Source: Mantamonas sphyraenae (Eukaryota > CRuMs > Mantamonadidae). Taken from it: a stretch of 64,000 bases of DNA. The translations under genes and the position numbers were made by a program. This document shows positions 11,401-23,418 of the stretch, piece by piece (the stretch's first letter is position 1; each line of letters opens with the position of its first letter). The DNA lies in the NCBI GenBank assembly GCA_026936335.1, contig JAPMXV010000054.1:1-64000 (forward strand), written 5' to 3'. Below the pieces are notes generated by a model. That model was not told where the DNA came from. It was given only the letters and a program-made list of their open reading frames with translations, and searched no databases.

Positions 11401-13127
11401 TTGGCAACGTGACGTGTGCGGCCATACAGCGAGCCGATGGCCAGCACATGCTCTTCTTTTACGACCCCATCAACTGGATCGAGCAGTGCACGTGCGCGGC
11501 CCAGTTCTTTGGTCATCGCCAGCAGTGCTTGCAGTGCCCCGAGGAGTTTAGCGAGTGCCGCTGCACCGCAGGCTCCATCCGAGGGTGCCGTGTAGTGGCA
11601 GCGCCAAACGCGACACACTCATCTCTGGCAGTGCTGCCGTGTCCCGTGGCAGCCGCGTGTCCAAAGTTGCAGCAGGAGAACGGCGACGGCCGCACTCGAG
11701 GCAGCGAATGTGCCCCAGGGTACCAGAGTGGTTCTCGTCTGTGCAGCGAGTGTGCACGTGGCTACTACAAGAGCGCGCGTGTGTGCTTGCAGTGTCCGAC
11801 GACGGTGGAGGTGGCGATGGGCATCGTGCTGTACGCTGTGCTTGCGGCGCTGTTCCTCATTGTGGTGATCCGACAGCGCCTGCATCACGGAGGCGACAGT
11901 GCCACACTCAAGGTGACGCTGTTCTTTTGGCAGATTCTCGCAACGATTGAAAAGTCGTCGATCTCACTGACGAGCGCATTGCACCGCGTCGAGGAAGCGA
12001 ACGGGTCTGTGTCGCTGAGTGGCATGTTGGGCCAGGTCATGCAGGTGGTCAACCATGTGGCCTCATCGGTGAACCTGTCTCTATCGTCTGTGCAGTGCTT
12101 GTTTACCGCGCCGGACGGATACACGGAGCGATGGAGCGGGGCTTTTGTGGCCAGCACGACGATGCTGCTGCCGTTGCTTGTGCTGGGAGCCGTTGTGTCG
12201 CTTGTTTGGGATGTGTACACAAAGAGACGGGGGGAAAGTGGAGTTGAGGACGATGAGGCCAACGGGGACGACACGGTCGATTTGTTCAGCGACACCACCA
12301 CGAACCACAACGGGGTTGCCCTGAAACACAAGATCACGGGAGTGGCTCTGTTTGCATTGCACGTTGCGTACGGACCCATCCTGCTGCAAGCACTGAGCTT
12401 TCTGATGTGCACGGACGCGGCCACGGGCGTGCGTGGAGAGACGCCGTGGCGCTACTTGAACCAATACCCGTTCATTGTGTGCCAGGGCAGACCGCTTGAT
12501 GGGACGCTTGTCGACGTGCAAGGAGTTTCCTGGGCGCTTCTGGTGCTGGTGGGCATCTGCGTGCCGCTGGTGGACGTTGTGGCCCTTGTGTACGTGTGGA
12601 AGACGAAGGCGACGGAGGAAAGGTGGGCGCAGACGGCGTTTGGTTTCTTGTACCGTTCTTACAGACCCGATCGGATGTGGTATGAGCTGGTGGTGATTGG
12701 GCGGCGTGTTGTGGTCACCGTGTTGGTGACGGCCGTACCGTTCTACTCGCAGATCACGTTCTTCATTGTGCTCTTTCTGACGCTGGTGGTGTCGATTTGG
12801 GTGCACGGGCGGCTACGACCATTCGTACGCACGCTGGACAACAAGATGGAAACATTGAGCCTGTACACCCTGCTAACGGTGTTTGTGACCGGAACGGCGG
12901 TGACGCTGAGCAAGGCGCGGTTTGACACGGACGCAGTGGAGGTTGTGGCGCTGGGTGTGATTATGGTGACGATGTGCGTTGGGGTGGCGCTTGTGGTGGC
13001 TCTGGGATCAAAGAGTGCCTACGCGGCCTTCAGGCGGATACGGGCAGGGACCAAGGCGGGAGCGCGGTCGGATGACAAGGTCGGGATGAGATTGTTGAAC
13101 GAGCCGCTTCTCTCTGAGAGAGCATGA
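8470..13127 (+). CDS. Secreted-type LRR receptor with multi-pass membrane C-terminus, one frameshift
   Basis: The ATG at 8470 starts a signal peptide (about 26 residues), then a Cys-rich N-cap (CEQRD...CFCTW...VTC). Some 30 LRRs of about 23 residues follow (pattern L..LdvS.N.LttLPdsi), then a Cys-rich linker (about 11480-11800). The C-terminal part has 8 or 9 hydrophobic helices and a cytosolic tail. The frame breaks near 10778: the LRR frame ends at 10785 and the LRR pattern resumes at LKLSHNNLS in the next frame. Restoring one base gives about 1552 residues. Blocks of almost identical 69-bp repeats (about 9000-9340 and 10160-10580) show recent unequal exchange. The membrane part resembles that of the RCC1-type protein at 58.4-63.6 kb. 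It is likely a plasma-membrane recognition or adhesion receptor; the ligand is unknown. Confidence 0.75.
9000..10580 (+). repeat. Near-identical 69-bp LRR-encoding tandem repeats
   Basis: Two blocks inside the LRR receptor repeat a 69-bp unit with only a few changes. In 9000-9340 the unit encodes LSSLDVSSNQLTTLPDSISS. In 10160-10580 it encodes LTTLDVSSNNVLTSLPP-like units, copied six or seven times with the same silent positions. Shared synonymous codons show recent copying rather than protein-level selection. Confidence 0.85.
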
Positions 13128-13349
13128 GCGCATGAGAGGTCAACCCCGGACACTAGCGTCTCCTTGCGATGGAAAGTGCAAGAACGCCTCCTGCAACCAT
13201 GCCACAACATGATCCGGACCACCAGCACAGAGTTTAACAACTTGGCTATGGCCAAGGCGTGTGCCATCCGCCCCTACCGACTGCGCGAATCTCCACCCCC
13301 ATCCCCCCCTCTCCCAAAACAATGAACGCCGAATTCTGTGCACCCACCT

Positions 13350-16300
13350 TCACTTGAATCCCTCTCCCCTTCCCACAATCAACGCCGCGTGTTCAGCACC
13401 CACATCCTCCGGCGCCACCTTGTTCGACTCCTTCGAGTACAGCGTCTCGGCGAGCCAGAAGCGCTGGTCCTTGATCTTGTCCAGCTCGTTGTCCGCCTTG
13501 GCTGCGCCCCCTGAGCTTGCCGTTCACGTACAGCTTCCACGTGCCGCTCTCCACGTCGTAGCCGGCACCCAGGCACATCCAGGTGGCCACATCCTCCTCC
13601 GCCAGCATGTCCCCCGTCTCCACAAAGCTCTTCTTCGACGGACGCGACGTGCCTTCGCCACGCGCACAACGAACAAGCGGTTGTCGCGCTTCGGGCCGCC
13701 CGTCAGCGAGTACTGGGCCTCGTTCTCTCCCGGTATGCCGTCACACTTGACCGACATCTCCACAGACATTCTCACCTTCGATCCGCCGCCCAGGTCCACA
13801 TAGGCGTGCTCCTCGCTGCTAAAGTCCAGCGCAACGCCACGCTCAAAGCGTGCCAGCTCCACCGTCTTCTCCCCCGCCCCGTCCACAGAACCGTGGATGT
13901 TGCCATCGGCGTCGATCGTGCACTTGTACTCGCCGCACGTCCAGTTGTTCTCCTGGCCCTCCAGCACGTCCACCTCGCGTAACACATGGCTGTTGTGCAC
14001 ACCCAGTTCAGCCTCCATCTTCACCACCGTCTCCTCCGACAGCCAGTTCAGCTCGCCCGAGAAGTCACGGCCGTCCACCTTCTCTATCTTCAGTTCAATG
14101 GTGGCCAGGGCCTCCTCCGCCGTCTACACGCCGTTGAGCTGGCGCAACTTGAACAGCGAGCAATCGGACGACGACATTTGCGAGTCCACGTTGTAGCGCA
14201 CTGCGTCACCGTCGTTCACGCTGAAGGACACGCCTTTGCCCTGCGTCATCACCGTCACCGCACATGGCGCCCCACGGCTCGCTGAACTGCTGGTTCTCGC
14301 CATTCTTGGTCACAAACACCTCACCATTGTTGTAGTCGCGGCCGATGCCCACCACGTCGCCCGCCACAGAAAACGATGTGCCCTCGCCCAGGGCCGTCAC
14401 CTCCTCCTCGGTCAGCTCAACCCGTCCATCCGACGTAAACGTCACCTTGCGCACGCTGCCATCGTTGCCGTACACGCACGACACGCGCCATTCGCCTTCC
14501 TCCTCTTCCTCCTCCCCGACCATGCCCGTGACATAGCCCAGTGCAAGGTGTGGCTGCCCTCCACCATCAAGTGTCCACTGTGATCTCCACGCCGTCCGTG
14601 GACCACCAGCTGATCCTTGTTCGGGGCACCCTCTGCCCTGGAACTGCAGATCGTGCCACAGGTCCACACGCGTCGCTGCCAGAGGCGGCAGGTTCTCCTC
14701 GCCTGCGGTCAGAATCCTCGTAGCGGATGCCCAGCAACTCGTCGTCACCCTGCATGTACTGCAGCACCGGCTGGGCCATCTGCGCCACGCCGATGTCCGT
14801 TTCGCCCTTCTTCGCCGTGTTGACCACCACCTCGCGGCACGCGATGTCCGGCGATGGCCACACGTGCCACCTCGCCCTCAAGCAAAGGGATTGTGTTGTT
14901 TAACGCCTCCTCCAGACGCTGCACCTTGGTCAGCAACACATCCGCTTCCGGATGCGTTCAGGTTGGTGGTGGCCAGTGTCATTAGATCCGACAGCAGGTT
15001 GCTGGCCATGAACTGGTCGCTTCTCGCGCTCTGTGTGTGCTCATCAACATCAGAGAAAGCACCTTCAGGTGTTGAACAACTTGGCCACAGACGAGTCGCC
15101 GTTGTCGGTCGTCTCGCCCTCCTTGCGCTGCACAGCTGCCTTCAGCAAATCTCTGAATGCTTCTCTCAGACCTGCAGTCAGTGGGGAACACATCCGTCCT
15201 TCACAGCCGCGTCGCCGTCCAGTTCGGGGGCGGTTCTGGCTCGGGTCCAGCAGCTGCGAGTCGCCCTTGACCACCTCGTCGAGCAGCACCGGCACGTACG
15301 ACGTGGTCGCACTGTACCACATCACCGTACCCAGTCTCCTCCTTTGCCCTCAGTGGCAGTGTCCACCACACGGCTGCCCGTGCGCACGCAGTCGGTCAGA
15401 GTCCACCCAGCACGCTGAGTGCGCCCATCCCCAATCGCTTCGCGTTCGCCCATGGCAAACAATCCGCTGCTCACGCTCTTCCATCACGGCTGAGATGTCG
15501 CCCAGTGTACGTTTGGTCAGCGCCTGCTTCAGATCCTCGCCCCACATGTCGCACGACAGCAGCGGCCGCAGCAGCAACGCAAGCTCGCCCCAGCGGCTCC
15601 CTGCACTTTGGCGTCCGTCTGCACACCCAAAGGCAAAGGCGTTGCCCACCACACACGCACAGGAGCGAGTTTGATCAGCACAGCCGCCGGGTTGTCAGCT
15701 GACACTGTGCGCACGCCCTCAAACGTCTCCACCATTCTGGTCCAGGCCCGGTCGGGTGCTGGCGTGTGAAATGCCTTACGGCAAGCGCGGATGGCCATCG
15801 CCGTGTTTGTCCACGACGAGCTGAGGTCGTTGTCCATCACAATGCTCAGCTTCAGCTGCACAACCTGGCCCATGGACACACGTGTCGCTGCGTATGGATG
15901 CCCCAGCACAGAGGGGGCAACATCGTCTGCAGGACACACTCCACGCTGTGGCTCACCAGGTTGGGCACGCTCAGCGCAAAAACGGCACGTTCGGCCGCCT
16001 TTGCCTTTGCCCAGACCCAGCGCCTCCTCGTCCGCAGCTGCTCCCCCTTTGCTGAAGCGCACCTCAGTCACAAAACCATCCAAGCCCTCCGTGACCACGC
16101 CTGTGAACCTCTCGTCCATGCGCACCGGTGTGGTGCCGATCATGGAGCGGCACCGCCCACCTCCCGTTGCCGTTCATGACCAGTTTCAGGACCGTTTGGT
16201 GGCACTGCGCGATACGGCCACATGCGTCCACGTGTGCGATCCAGGATCGACTCACTGCTCTCCACGCCCTGGCCACCGCATTCGCCCGTCACCTCCTTTG

Positions 16301-18690
16301 GTCGTCGCCGTTGCCGTTGCACAGCTTGCGGCGTGGACCTGTGGCGCTGCCGTCGCCGTCGGGCGTCTCGTTTGCTCACGACGCCACAGCCGCTGTTGCC
16401 CGCTTGTTCTTGTACAACCACAGGCCGACCGTATTCGTGGTTGGCACGCCCACTCCCTCGTTGGTGGCATGCAGGTGGGCCACGCGACCCAGCAGCCACA
16501 GCGAGTCCTCGGCAACACCTTGCCACCGCTCACGTTGTCGCTTCGCACAGTCGACAGCGCGTTGCCTGCCTCGTTCAGTGCAGACCCTTCCTTGCAGACG
16601 ATGTCAAAAGCACATCCTCGGCCAGGCGCTGGCTGTTGGATGGCCGTCTTCTGGTCCTTGGCTCCAAACCGGGGTCGTTGGCGCATGGTCAGCAGGGCCA
16701 AGATGCGGAACAGGCTCGTGACCTGCCCTTGGATGTGTCCTGCAGCTGACCATTCAGCTTCTCCCATTCGTCCAACTTGAGCTGCGCCTCCTTCACATTC
16801 TCCATGCTGCCCTCCTTTTGGTCGACATCGCGCACTTGGGCACGCAGATCCCGTGAGGCCTACTCGCGCTCCAGATCGCCCTCGAACGAGAGGAAACGGG
16901 GCACAGCGCACCCAGGCACCTTCGATGGCATTCAGTTACTGCGAGTCATTGTCGCGGTAGTTCACGCACATGACCTTGAGGGCCACGGCGAGGGCGTCCA
17001 TCCCGCTGCCTGCGAATGCCACGCGGCTTTGCGACTGGCACATCGACCGGATGGAGTCCACACCAGCGACTGCAGCAGGTTGTTTGCAGCTGTTTTGGTC
17101 ACCATGTTGGGTGTTGAGGTTGTTGCCGGACGCGTTCACACCCTGCTGGCACACGATCAAGAGGATGTCCACCAGAGAGGTTGTCCTCCTCTCCTTGCAT
17201 CCCAACCCCCCAGGGGACGTTGCACTCTCCTCGTTTGTCCACGCGTGTCTCATTGCGAATCGCCCGTGAACCTCCGCAGCACCCGGATCTGCCCCCCCTG
17301 GTTGTCCTCCCGCTCCTCGGACACGCTGTCACTCACGGTGTCACATGCAGGCCGATCTCAACAGCTTCGACATGGTCTGGCAACACCATGCCATGTGGAA
17401 GCAACACAGAGCGTTATCTGGCTGATGTACACGCCCAACCTACGTCTGCTTGTCCATCGTCCGCTCCAGCAACTGCACAACTCAACCGCACGCTCTCGGA
17501 CCACGGTCCACGTCATTTTTTTCCTCAATGTCCCATGCCTTCAGCTGCCCCAATCCTGTCACTTCATTATCTGCTTCAGACCCACTTCATCGTCTCCAGG
17601 GTTAGGCGTCCTTCCACCCTTGTCCCTGCCGCTGCCAAACTTGCCACTCGAGCACCCCCTTCAGATTCCCTGGGGCGAGTCGACCCAAGCAACCTTTGCT
17701 GCTGCTACCCCCCAAATCACCGCCTGCCTTGAACGGTGTCGTCTGCAGCAAGAGCCCAGCAGAAGGCCGCCACGGTGCCTCCAGCCACTTCCCGCTCTTC
17801 CACCCCTCTTCAGCTTCCTTCCTTCTTCAAGTCCACGGCCACCTTCTTTCCTCCAGCCCAGGCGTCGTCATCCACGCCTGTGTTGGCTGACGTTTGCACC
17901 TAGTGCACAACCTTGACGGCCTGCTTGTGCACACGTCCTTCATGTTCTTCGGCGCCAGTTCGTCCTTGGGCGTTTGTGCAACCATGGTGGCCTCTACGGA
18001 CATGCCCTCGTCCGTGTTTGAGTATGGACACACACACTGGTCGAACTGCGCCAAGCACCCTCTCATCCTTGGCCATCTTCACGGCCTTGCCAAGCAGCAG
18101 CGCTGTGTCCTTGTCACAATGCATCACCAGGTCGTGCTCCATGCTGGCAACGGGGTCCTGAAGGAGTGTTTCCACCTCCCCTCTTGTTGCTCTGTGAACG
18201 CGTGAGCGGCGTAGGCTTCCATTGCCCTAGACGAGTTGCGCTTCCACGCGCCATATTCTTCTCGCCAACAAAACGCCCTCAACCACGCCCAATGCGGCCC
18301 TTTCCACACGACATGGTTCCACTGTGGTCAACACTAGTTCCACTCTGGATGAATGCGTACGCGCCAAGGGATTGTTGGACAGCGCATGGATGTGTTCAGC
18401 CCGTTTTTCCTCCTCCTTCGCAGACACGTCCGCCCGAACCAGCCTCCCGTCTTTTCACAATGTGTCACTTTGCATTGTTTCCCACTCGACCATTTCCATC
18501 ACACAGGCAGTGGACATGGCCATGCACTGCATTCTCTTGCCACTAACTGCGCCATCTGAAGCTCCTCCGCCACTTGCTCCGCCCATTCACACGCCTGTGT
18601 CATGTCACCACATCTCACATCGACACAATCCTTGCCATGGTTGTCCACACACACGTGACTAGCTCCTCGTCCATCCCCTCTCCCCATTTC
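13350..18690 (-). pseudogene. Decayed giant gene with LamG-like and SPRY-like segments
   Basis: Minus-strand homology-like peptide runs through all three frames, with frequent frameshifts and stops. Readable pieces in coding order are helical N-terminal stretches (about 18690-17900), a coiled coil near 16850-16740 (EAQLKLDEWEKLNGQLQ, preceded by a stop) and a LamG-type strand WTHVAVSRSATKR near 16230. Next come an SPRY-like piece near 14400-14280 (GDVVGIGRDYNNGEVFVTKNG) and a LamG-like domain at 13900-13560 (AYVDLGGG...YDVESGTWKLYVNGK). The end, DKIKDQRFWLAETLYSKES, stops near 13350. Concanavalin-A-like folds of this kind bind sugars or proteins. No single frame exceeds about 220 residues, so I call it a pseudogene. 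Unrecognised introns may explain some breaks but not all. Confidence 0.6.
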
Positions 18691-18762
18691 CTCCTCTCAT
18701 GCGTCCAACCCCTATCGCGGCAAAAAGAAAGTCCATTCCTCCTGCTGATCACACCCCACTGT

Positions 18763-21133
18763 TCACTCCTCCTCCACACGTTGCCTCTTCTCCATCTCCT
18801 CTTCCTCCTCCTCTTCCACCTCATCTCTCTCTCGCTTCCTCGTCTCCCCTGACCTCCCTACAGCGACCCTTGCGGGTGTCGCACCCCTCCCCACCCACCC
18901 AATCACCCTCTCCATCACCTCATCCGGCAGTGTCACCCACCCTTCCCACCCTCCCTCCTCCACATACTCCTCCATCCCTCCACACTCAAACATTGCCTCC
19001 CTCTCCTCCCCATTCATCACCAACGCCACCTCCATCGCCTCATCCACCTGCCCACCCCATCCAATCCAATGCCACGCCTTCCTCCACCCTGCCTCCCTCA
19101 CAAACTCCTCCGTTTCCATCCTCGGCTTGGCACCCCACGCCCGCAACACCTCAACCACCCTCTCATCCTCTTGCCACACTGCTCGCTCCAGCGCCGTCTC
19201 CTTCCCTTCATCCCCTGCAAACGTGTCCACAGGCACACCCCACTCCCTCAACTCTCTCATCTTCTCCAAATCCCCACACTCCACAAACTCCACGTGCTGC
19301 TTCCTTTTTCTTTCCAACAGTGACCACAAAGAGGTATCGAAAACGCCGTAGATCCTCCAGCAGGACTGATTCCCCATCATCGCCTGCGCCAGTGCTGCAG
19401 CTCCTTCTTCCTCAATGTCGCTGCCGTCGAGGTCGAGCGACTGCAGGCTGCTGTTCTCGGTCAAGGCCTGCGCCAGTGCCACCGCTCCCTCATCCTCGAT
19501 CCCGTTGTCACAGAGACTCAGTGAATGCAAGCTTCTGTTCACGGAAAGTGACTGTGACAGTACAGCTGCTCCTTCGTCCCCAACACGGTTCTGCCTGAGG
19601 TTCAGTGTGTGCAAGCTGCTGTTCTCGCGCAGTCCCTGTGCCAGTGCTTCTGCTTCTTGTGGTCCAAAGTTGTTTTCACGGAGGGTGAGTGTCCGCAAAG
19701 TTACGTTTTGACGTAGTGCCGAACCCAGTTCTGCTGCCGCTTTGTGACCGATGGCACTACAGCTGAGGTCCAGCTTCTGCAGGCTGCTGTTCTTCCACAG
19801 TGCCTGTGCCAGAGCCACCGCCCCTTCTTCCTTGATGCTGTTGCCGTAGAGGTCGAGTCTCTGCAAGCTGCTGTTCTTCCACAGTGCCTGTGCCAGAGCC
19901 ACTGCCCCTTCTTCCTCGATTCTGTTGTAGCCGAGGCCGAGCTTCTGCAGTCTATTGTTTCCCCCCAGTCCCTGTGCCATTGCTATTGCTCCATTTGTTC
20001 CCATGAAGTTTCTGTCGAGGTACAGTGTCTGCAAGTAGCTGTTCTCACTTAGTCCTTGCCCCAGTGCTGCTGCTCCCTGTGGCCCGATGTTGTTATTGCT
20101 GAGGTTCAGAGTCTTCAAGCTGTAGTTCTCATCCAGTCCCTGCCCCAATGCTACTGCTCCTTCTGCTCCGATGCTGTTGCTTTTGAGGTTCAGAGTCCGC
20201 AAGCTGCAGTTCTCACCCAGTCCCTGCCCCAGTGCTGCTGCTCCTTCTTCCTTGATGTTGTTGCTTTCAAGGTCCAGTGCGATCAAGTTTGTGTTCTCAG
20301 CCAGTGCCTGACCCAGCGCTACTGCTCCGTCGTCCCCGATGCTGTTCCTGTTGAGTTCCAGTGTCTGCAGTCTGCTGTTCTTCTTCAGCGCCTGATCAAG
20401 TGCTGCTGCTCCTTCGTGGCCGATTCTGTTGATGCTAAGATTCAGTGTCTGCAAGGTGCTATTCACACTCAGTCCCCGCCCCAGTGCTGCTGCGCCATCG
20501 TCTCCGATGCCGTTTACCCAGAGTTCCAGTGTCTGCAAGCTTCCGTTCACTTTCAATGCCTGCCCCAGTGCGGCTGCTCCATGTGCGCTGATGCTGTTGT
20601 TTCCGAGGATCAGTGCCTGCAAGCTGCTGTTCACACTCAGAGCCTGCCCCAGTGCGGCTGCTCCTTCGTCTCCGAATCTGTTGTTGCTGAGGTCCAGCAT
20701 CTGCAGGCTGCTGTTCTCACTCAGAGGTCCAGTGTCTTCAGGCTGCTGTTCTCACTCAGTGCCCGACCAAGTACTGCTCCTCCATCTGCACCGATGAGGT
20801 TGCTCCTGAGGTCCAATGACTGCAAGCTGCTGTTCTGAGCTAGTGCCCGTGCAAGTGCGGCAAGTTCTTTGTCTCCCAGCCTCGCATGAGGAAGGTTCAA
20901 CTTCTGCGTGCGTCGTGTCAGCACAATCTCTACCCTGCGTACACACCATCACACCCACTCTACACCCATCCATCCTTCCTTTCCCTTGTGCGACGTTCAA
21001 ACGTCACGCCCACCAACTCCCTAACGATCTCTTTCCGCAAACTCACCTTCCCCTGAGCCTCCAAAGCTTCCACAATCCGTCCATGGTCCCCGCTCCGCAG
21101 CAATTCCACCCATTCATCTTTTCCCAAGTCCAT
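18763..21133 (-). CDS. L1: LRR/ankyrin family protein, frame-disrupted
   Basis: Exon 1 is 21133-21047 (29 residues, MDLGKDEWVELLRSGDHGRI...). A 143-nt phase-0 intron (GTGAGT...CGCAG, 21046-20904) follows, then exon 2. Exon 2 encodes about 20 ribonuclease-inhibitor-type LRRs of 28 residues (LQtLdL..NsIG.EGAaALgQAL), a two-ankyrin segment (EFVECGDLEKMREL), the WHWIGWGGQVDEAME/LPDEVMERV module, and a Glu-rich tail ending KRQRVEEE. Near 20715 the frame breaks. An LRR ending KTLDL is joined to another at LSENSSLQML with a one-base shift, as if an out-of-register deletion between repeats had occurred. About 742 residues are expected if corrected. A TAGGGTAGGCA element lies about 120 bp upstream. 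Confidence 0.72.
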
Positions 21134-21247
21134 ACTTCGTTTCCAAGGGCGTCAGCGCTCCCAATCCCTACCGAACCCTCCCTTTTTCCATCACTCCTTC
21201 TACCCCACCCACACACGTGCACACGTCCCCGATACCCCCTCCCTCCC

Positions 21248-21261
21248 TTTGCCTACCCTAT
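21248..21261 (-). promoter_or_regulatory. Telomere-motif-like upstream element of L1
   Basis: On the minus strand this reads TCATAGGGTAGGCA. The same 14-mer lies upstream of L6 and L7. It contains TAGGGT, the core of the telomere repeat. Here it is 115-128 bp upstream of the L1 start codon. Its function as a promoter element is inference. Confidence 0.4.
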
Positions 21262-21362
21262 GACACCTCTAAACTGTGTGTGTTTGCAATACGCGTTGGA
21301 TGCGCACCCGCACAGAGGACAAGCAGCACTCGCCCTCTTCCTCGCCGCCAATCACATCCCGC

Positions 21363-21492
21363 AGTCCACCTCACCACCCACCCCACCACCATCGCACTTA
21401 TCAATGCCTACCCAATCCCCTCCTTCACGCTGCCCAAGCGCAAAGACCCTTCCTCCTCCTCCTCCTTCTCCAAACGCCAACGCCTCGAATGA
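21363..21492 (+). pseudogene. Remnant of the A/B family 3' end
   Basis: About 40 codons match the very end of protein B: INAYPIPSFTLPKRKDP, a short Ser run, then KRQRLE and TGA. No modules precede it; the sequence upstream resembles the region 5' of the L genes instead. It abuts the 3' end of L2 only 17 bp away, as protein A abuts an L-family remnant at 4.1 kb. Confidence 0.85.
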
Positions 21493-21509
21493 ACCACACC
21501 TTCATTCTC

Positions 21510-23013
21510 TCACCCTCCCCTCCCCACCCACCCAATCACCCTCTCCATCACCTCATCTGGCAGTGTCACCCACCCTTCCCACCCTCCCTCCTCCACATAC
21601 GCCTCCATCCCTCCACATTCAAACATCGCCTCCCTCTCCTCCCCATTCATCACCAACGCCACTTCCATGGCCCCATCCACCTGTCCACCCCACCCAATCC
21701 AATGCCACGCCTTCCTCCACCCTGCCTTCCTCACCATCTCCACCGTTTCCATCCTTGGTTTTGCACCCCACTCCCGCAACGCCTCCACAATCCTCTCATC
21801 CCCTCGCGTCACTCCTCTCTCCAGCGCATTCTTCCTCCCCCTCTCCCCTGCAAACGTGTCTACAGGCACCCCCCACTCCATCAACTCTCTCATCTTCTCC
21901 ACATCCCCACACTCCACAAACTCCACGTGATGCTTCCTATTTCTCTCCAACAGCGACTGAAAAGCGTCATTGCGAACGCCCAGGATTTTCCAGCACGACC
22001 GATTGCCTTCCATTGCCCTTGTCAGTGCTGCTTCTCCCTCATCCATGATGCTGATCCTGCTGAGGTCCAGCGACTGCAAGCTGTTGTTCTCAGCCAGCGC
22101 CTGCGCCAGTGCTGCTGCTCCTTCATCCCCGAGGCTGTTGTCGTTAACTTCCAGCTTCTGCAAGCTGCTGTTCACACTCAGTGCCTGCGCCAGTGCTGTT
22201 GCACCGTCTGTACCGATATTGTTGAGGCTGAGACCCAGTGTACGCAGGCTACGGTTCTCACACAGTGCCTTGGCCAGCGCTTTTGCTCCTTCTGTTCCGA
22301 TGTTGTTGGTGTAGACAAAGAGTGTCTGCAAGCTGCTGTTCACACACAGTGCCTTTGCCAGCGCTGCTGCTCCTTCTGCACCGACGCTGTTGCCCCAGAG
22401 CTTCAGTGAGTGCAAGCTGGAGTTCTCGCAAATTGCCTGCGCCAGCGCTGCTGCTCCTTCTGCACCGACGCTGTTGCCCCAGAGGTTCAGTGAGTGCAAG
22501 CTGGAGTTCTCGCAAATTGCCTGCGCCAACGCTGCTGCCCCTTCTGCCCCGATGTTGTTGTTGCCGAGAAAGAGTTTCTGCAAGCTGTTGCTGGCAATCA
22601 GTGCTTGCGCAAGTGCTGATGCGCCTTCTGCCTCGATGCTGTTGTCGTTGAGGTACAGTGTCTGAAGGCTGCGGTTCATACACAGTGCCTGCGCCAGTGC
22701 TGCTGCCCCTTCGTCCCCGATACTGTTCTTGTTCAACGACAATTTCCTCAAGCTCCTATTCTTTCCCAGCGCCTTGGCCAGTGCTACTGCCTCATTGTCT
22801 CCCAACTGCTTGTGAACAATGATCAACTTCCGTGCTCCACGTGTCAGCACACATTCTTTCCCTTCGCCCACTCGCTTCTGGACGTGACACAACCATTCCG
22901 TCCGCGTTCCGGGCGCAACACACCTCTTCCTCTGCCTCCAGAGCACTGCCAATCCGTGCATGATCCCCGCTCTGCAGCAAAGCCACCCAATCATCCATGT
23001 TTGTCGAGCTCAT
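21510..23013 (-). CDS. L2: intact LRR/ankyrin/LPDEV family protein
   Basis: Exon 1 is 23013-22924 (30 residues: MSSTNMDDWVALLQSGDH...). A 97-nt phase-0 intron (GTGTGT...GGAAG, 22923-22827) follows, and exon 2 runs to the stop at 21510, giving 468 residues. There are about ten 28-residue LRRs of the NLRC3/ribonuclease-inhibitor type, then ERNRKHHVEFVECGDVEKMR starting an ankyrin pair, then the W-rich module ending WVTLPDEVMERVIGWVGRGG. It lacks the charged tail of L1 and L3. The family has no visible NACHT or NB-ARC domain. It is probably intracellular, since no signal peptide or membrane helix is present. The weak acceptor is the least certain point. Confidence 0.78.
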
Positions 23014-23418
23014 CTGCTTGCCCGTTGTGAGCGTGTGTGCACCACCGTTTCCTCTCCTTCGCTTCCACGGCCGTCCTCCTCCTCCCTCTCTCCATCCCAC
23101 ACTTCTCTATTCACCCAAATCTACCTACACTGCGGTCCCGTAAGAATGTGACAGCTCCTAAATGCGTTGTGCGCTGCTGCGCTTGCCAACACCGTACCGC
23201 TGCAAAAGGCCTCCAAACCTTCCTTCCCTCGCAATGGACTGCCAGTGCAACCACCCCCTTCCATTGCACTGGCATTGCTATCTGTGTGTTGAATGTACAT
23301 TCTCCCCACATTGCCATCCCCGTCGTCCAAGATCCTCCCTACCTTCCTGCCACTCTCCTCCCCTTCCTCCTCTCCTGCGTCCGACGTCCATTCCTCCTTG
23401 CTGATCACACCCCACTGT
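23014..23418. other. Intergenic: upstream region of L2 and 3' flank of L3
   Basis: No gene is supported here. Bases 23119-23190 match 25155-25220 upstream of L3, so this is a conserved upstream region. Bases 23370-23418 match the 3' flank of L1 (about 18700-18763), marking a duplicated 3' boundary between L1 and L3. Confidence 0.6.
23144..23158 (-). promoter_or_regulatory. Conserved upstream element, second class (L2)
   Basis: The plus-strand sequence GAATGTGACAGCTCC is identical to that at 25175-25189 upstream of L3, inside a longer similar block. It lies 131-145 bp upstream of the L2 start. The distance is similar in L3, which favours a promoter or 5' UTR role, but common descent alone could explain it. 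Confidence 0.35.

Noticed and set aside
18699-19598. Pro/Ser-rich plus-strand frames opposite the ends of L1, L2, L3, L6 and L7
   Set aside because: All are shadows of the conserved C-terminal module read in reverse, with the same Pro/Ser/His-rich text in each copy.
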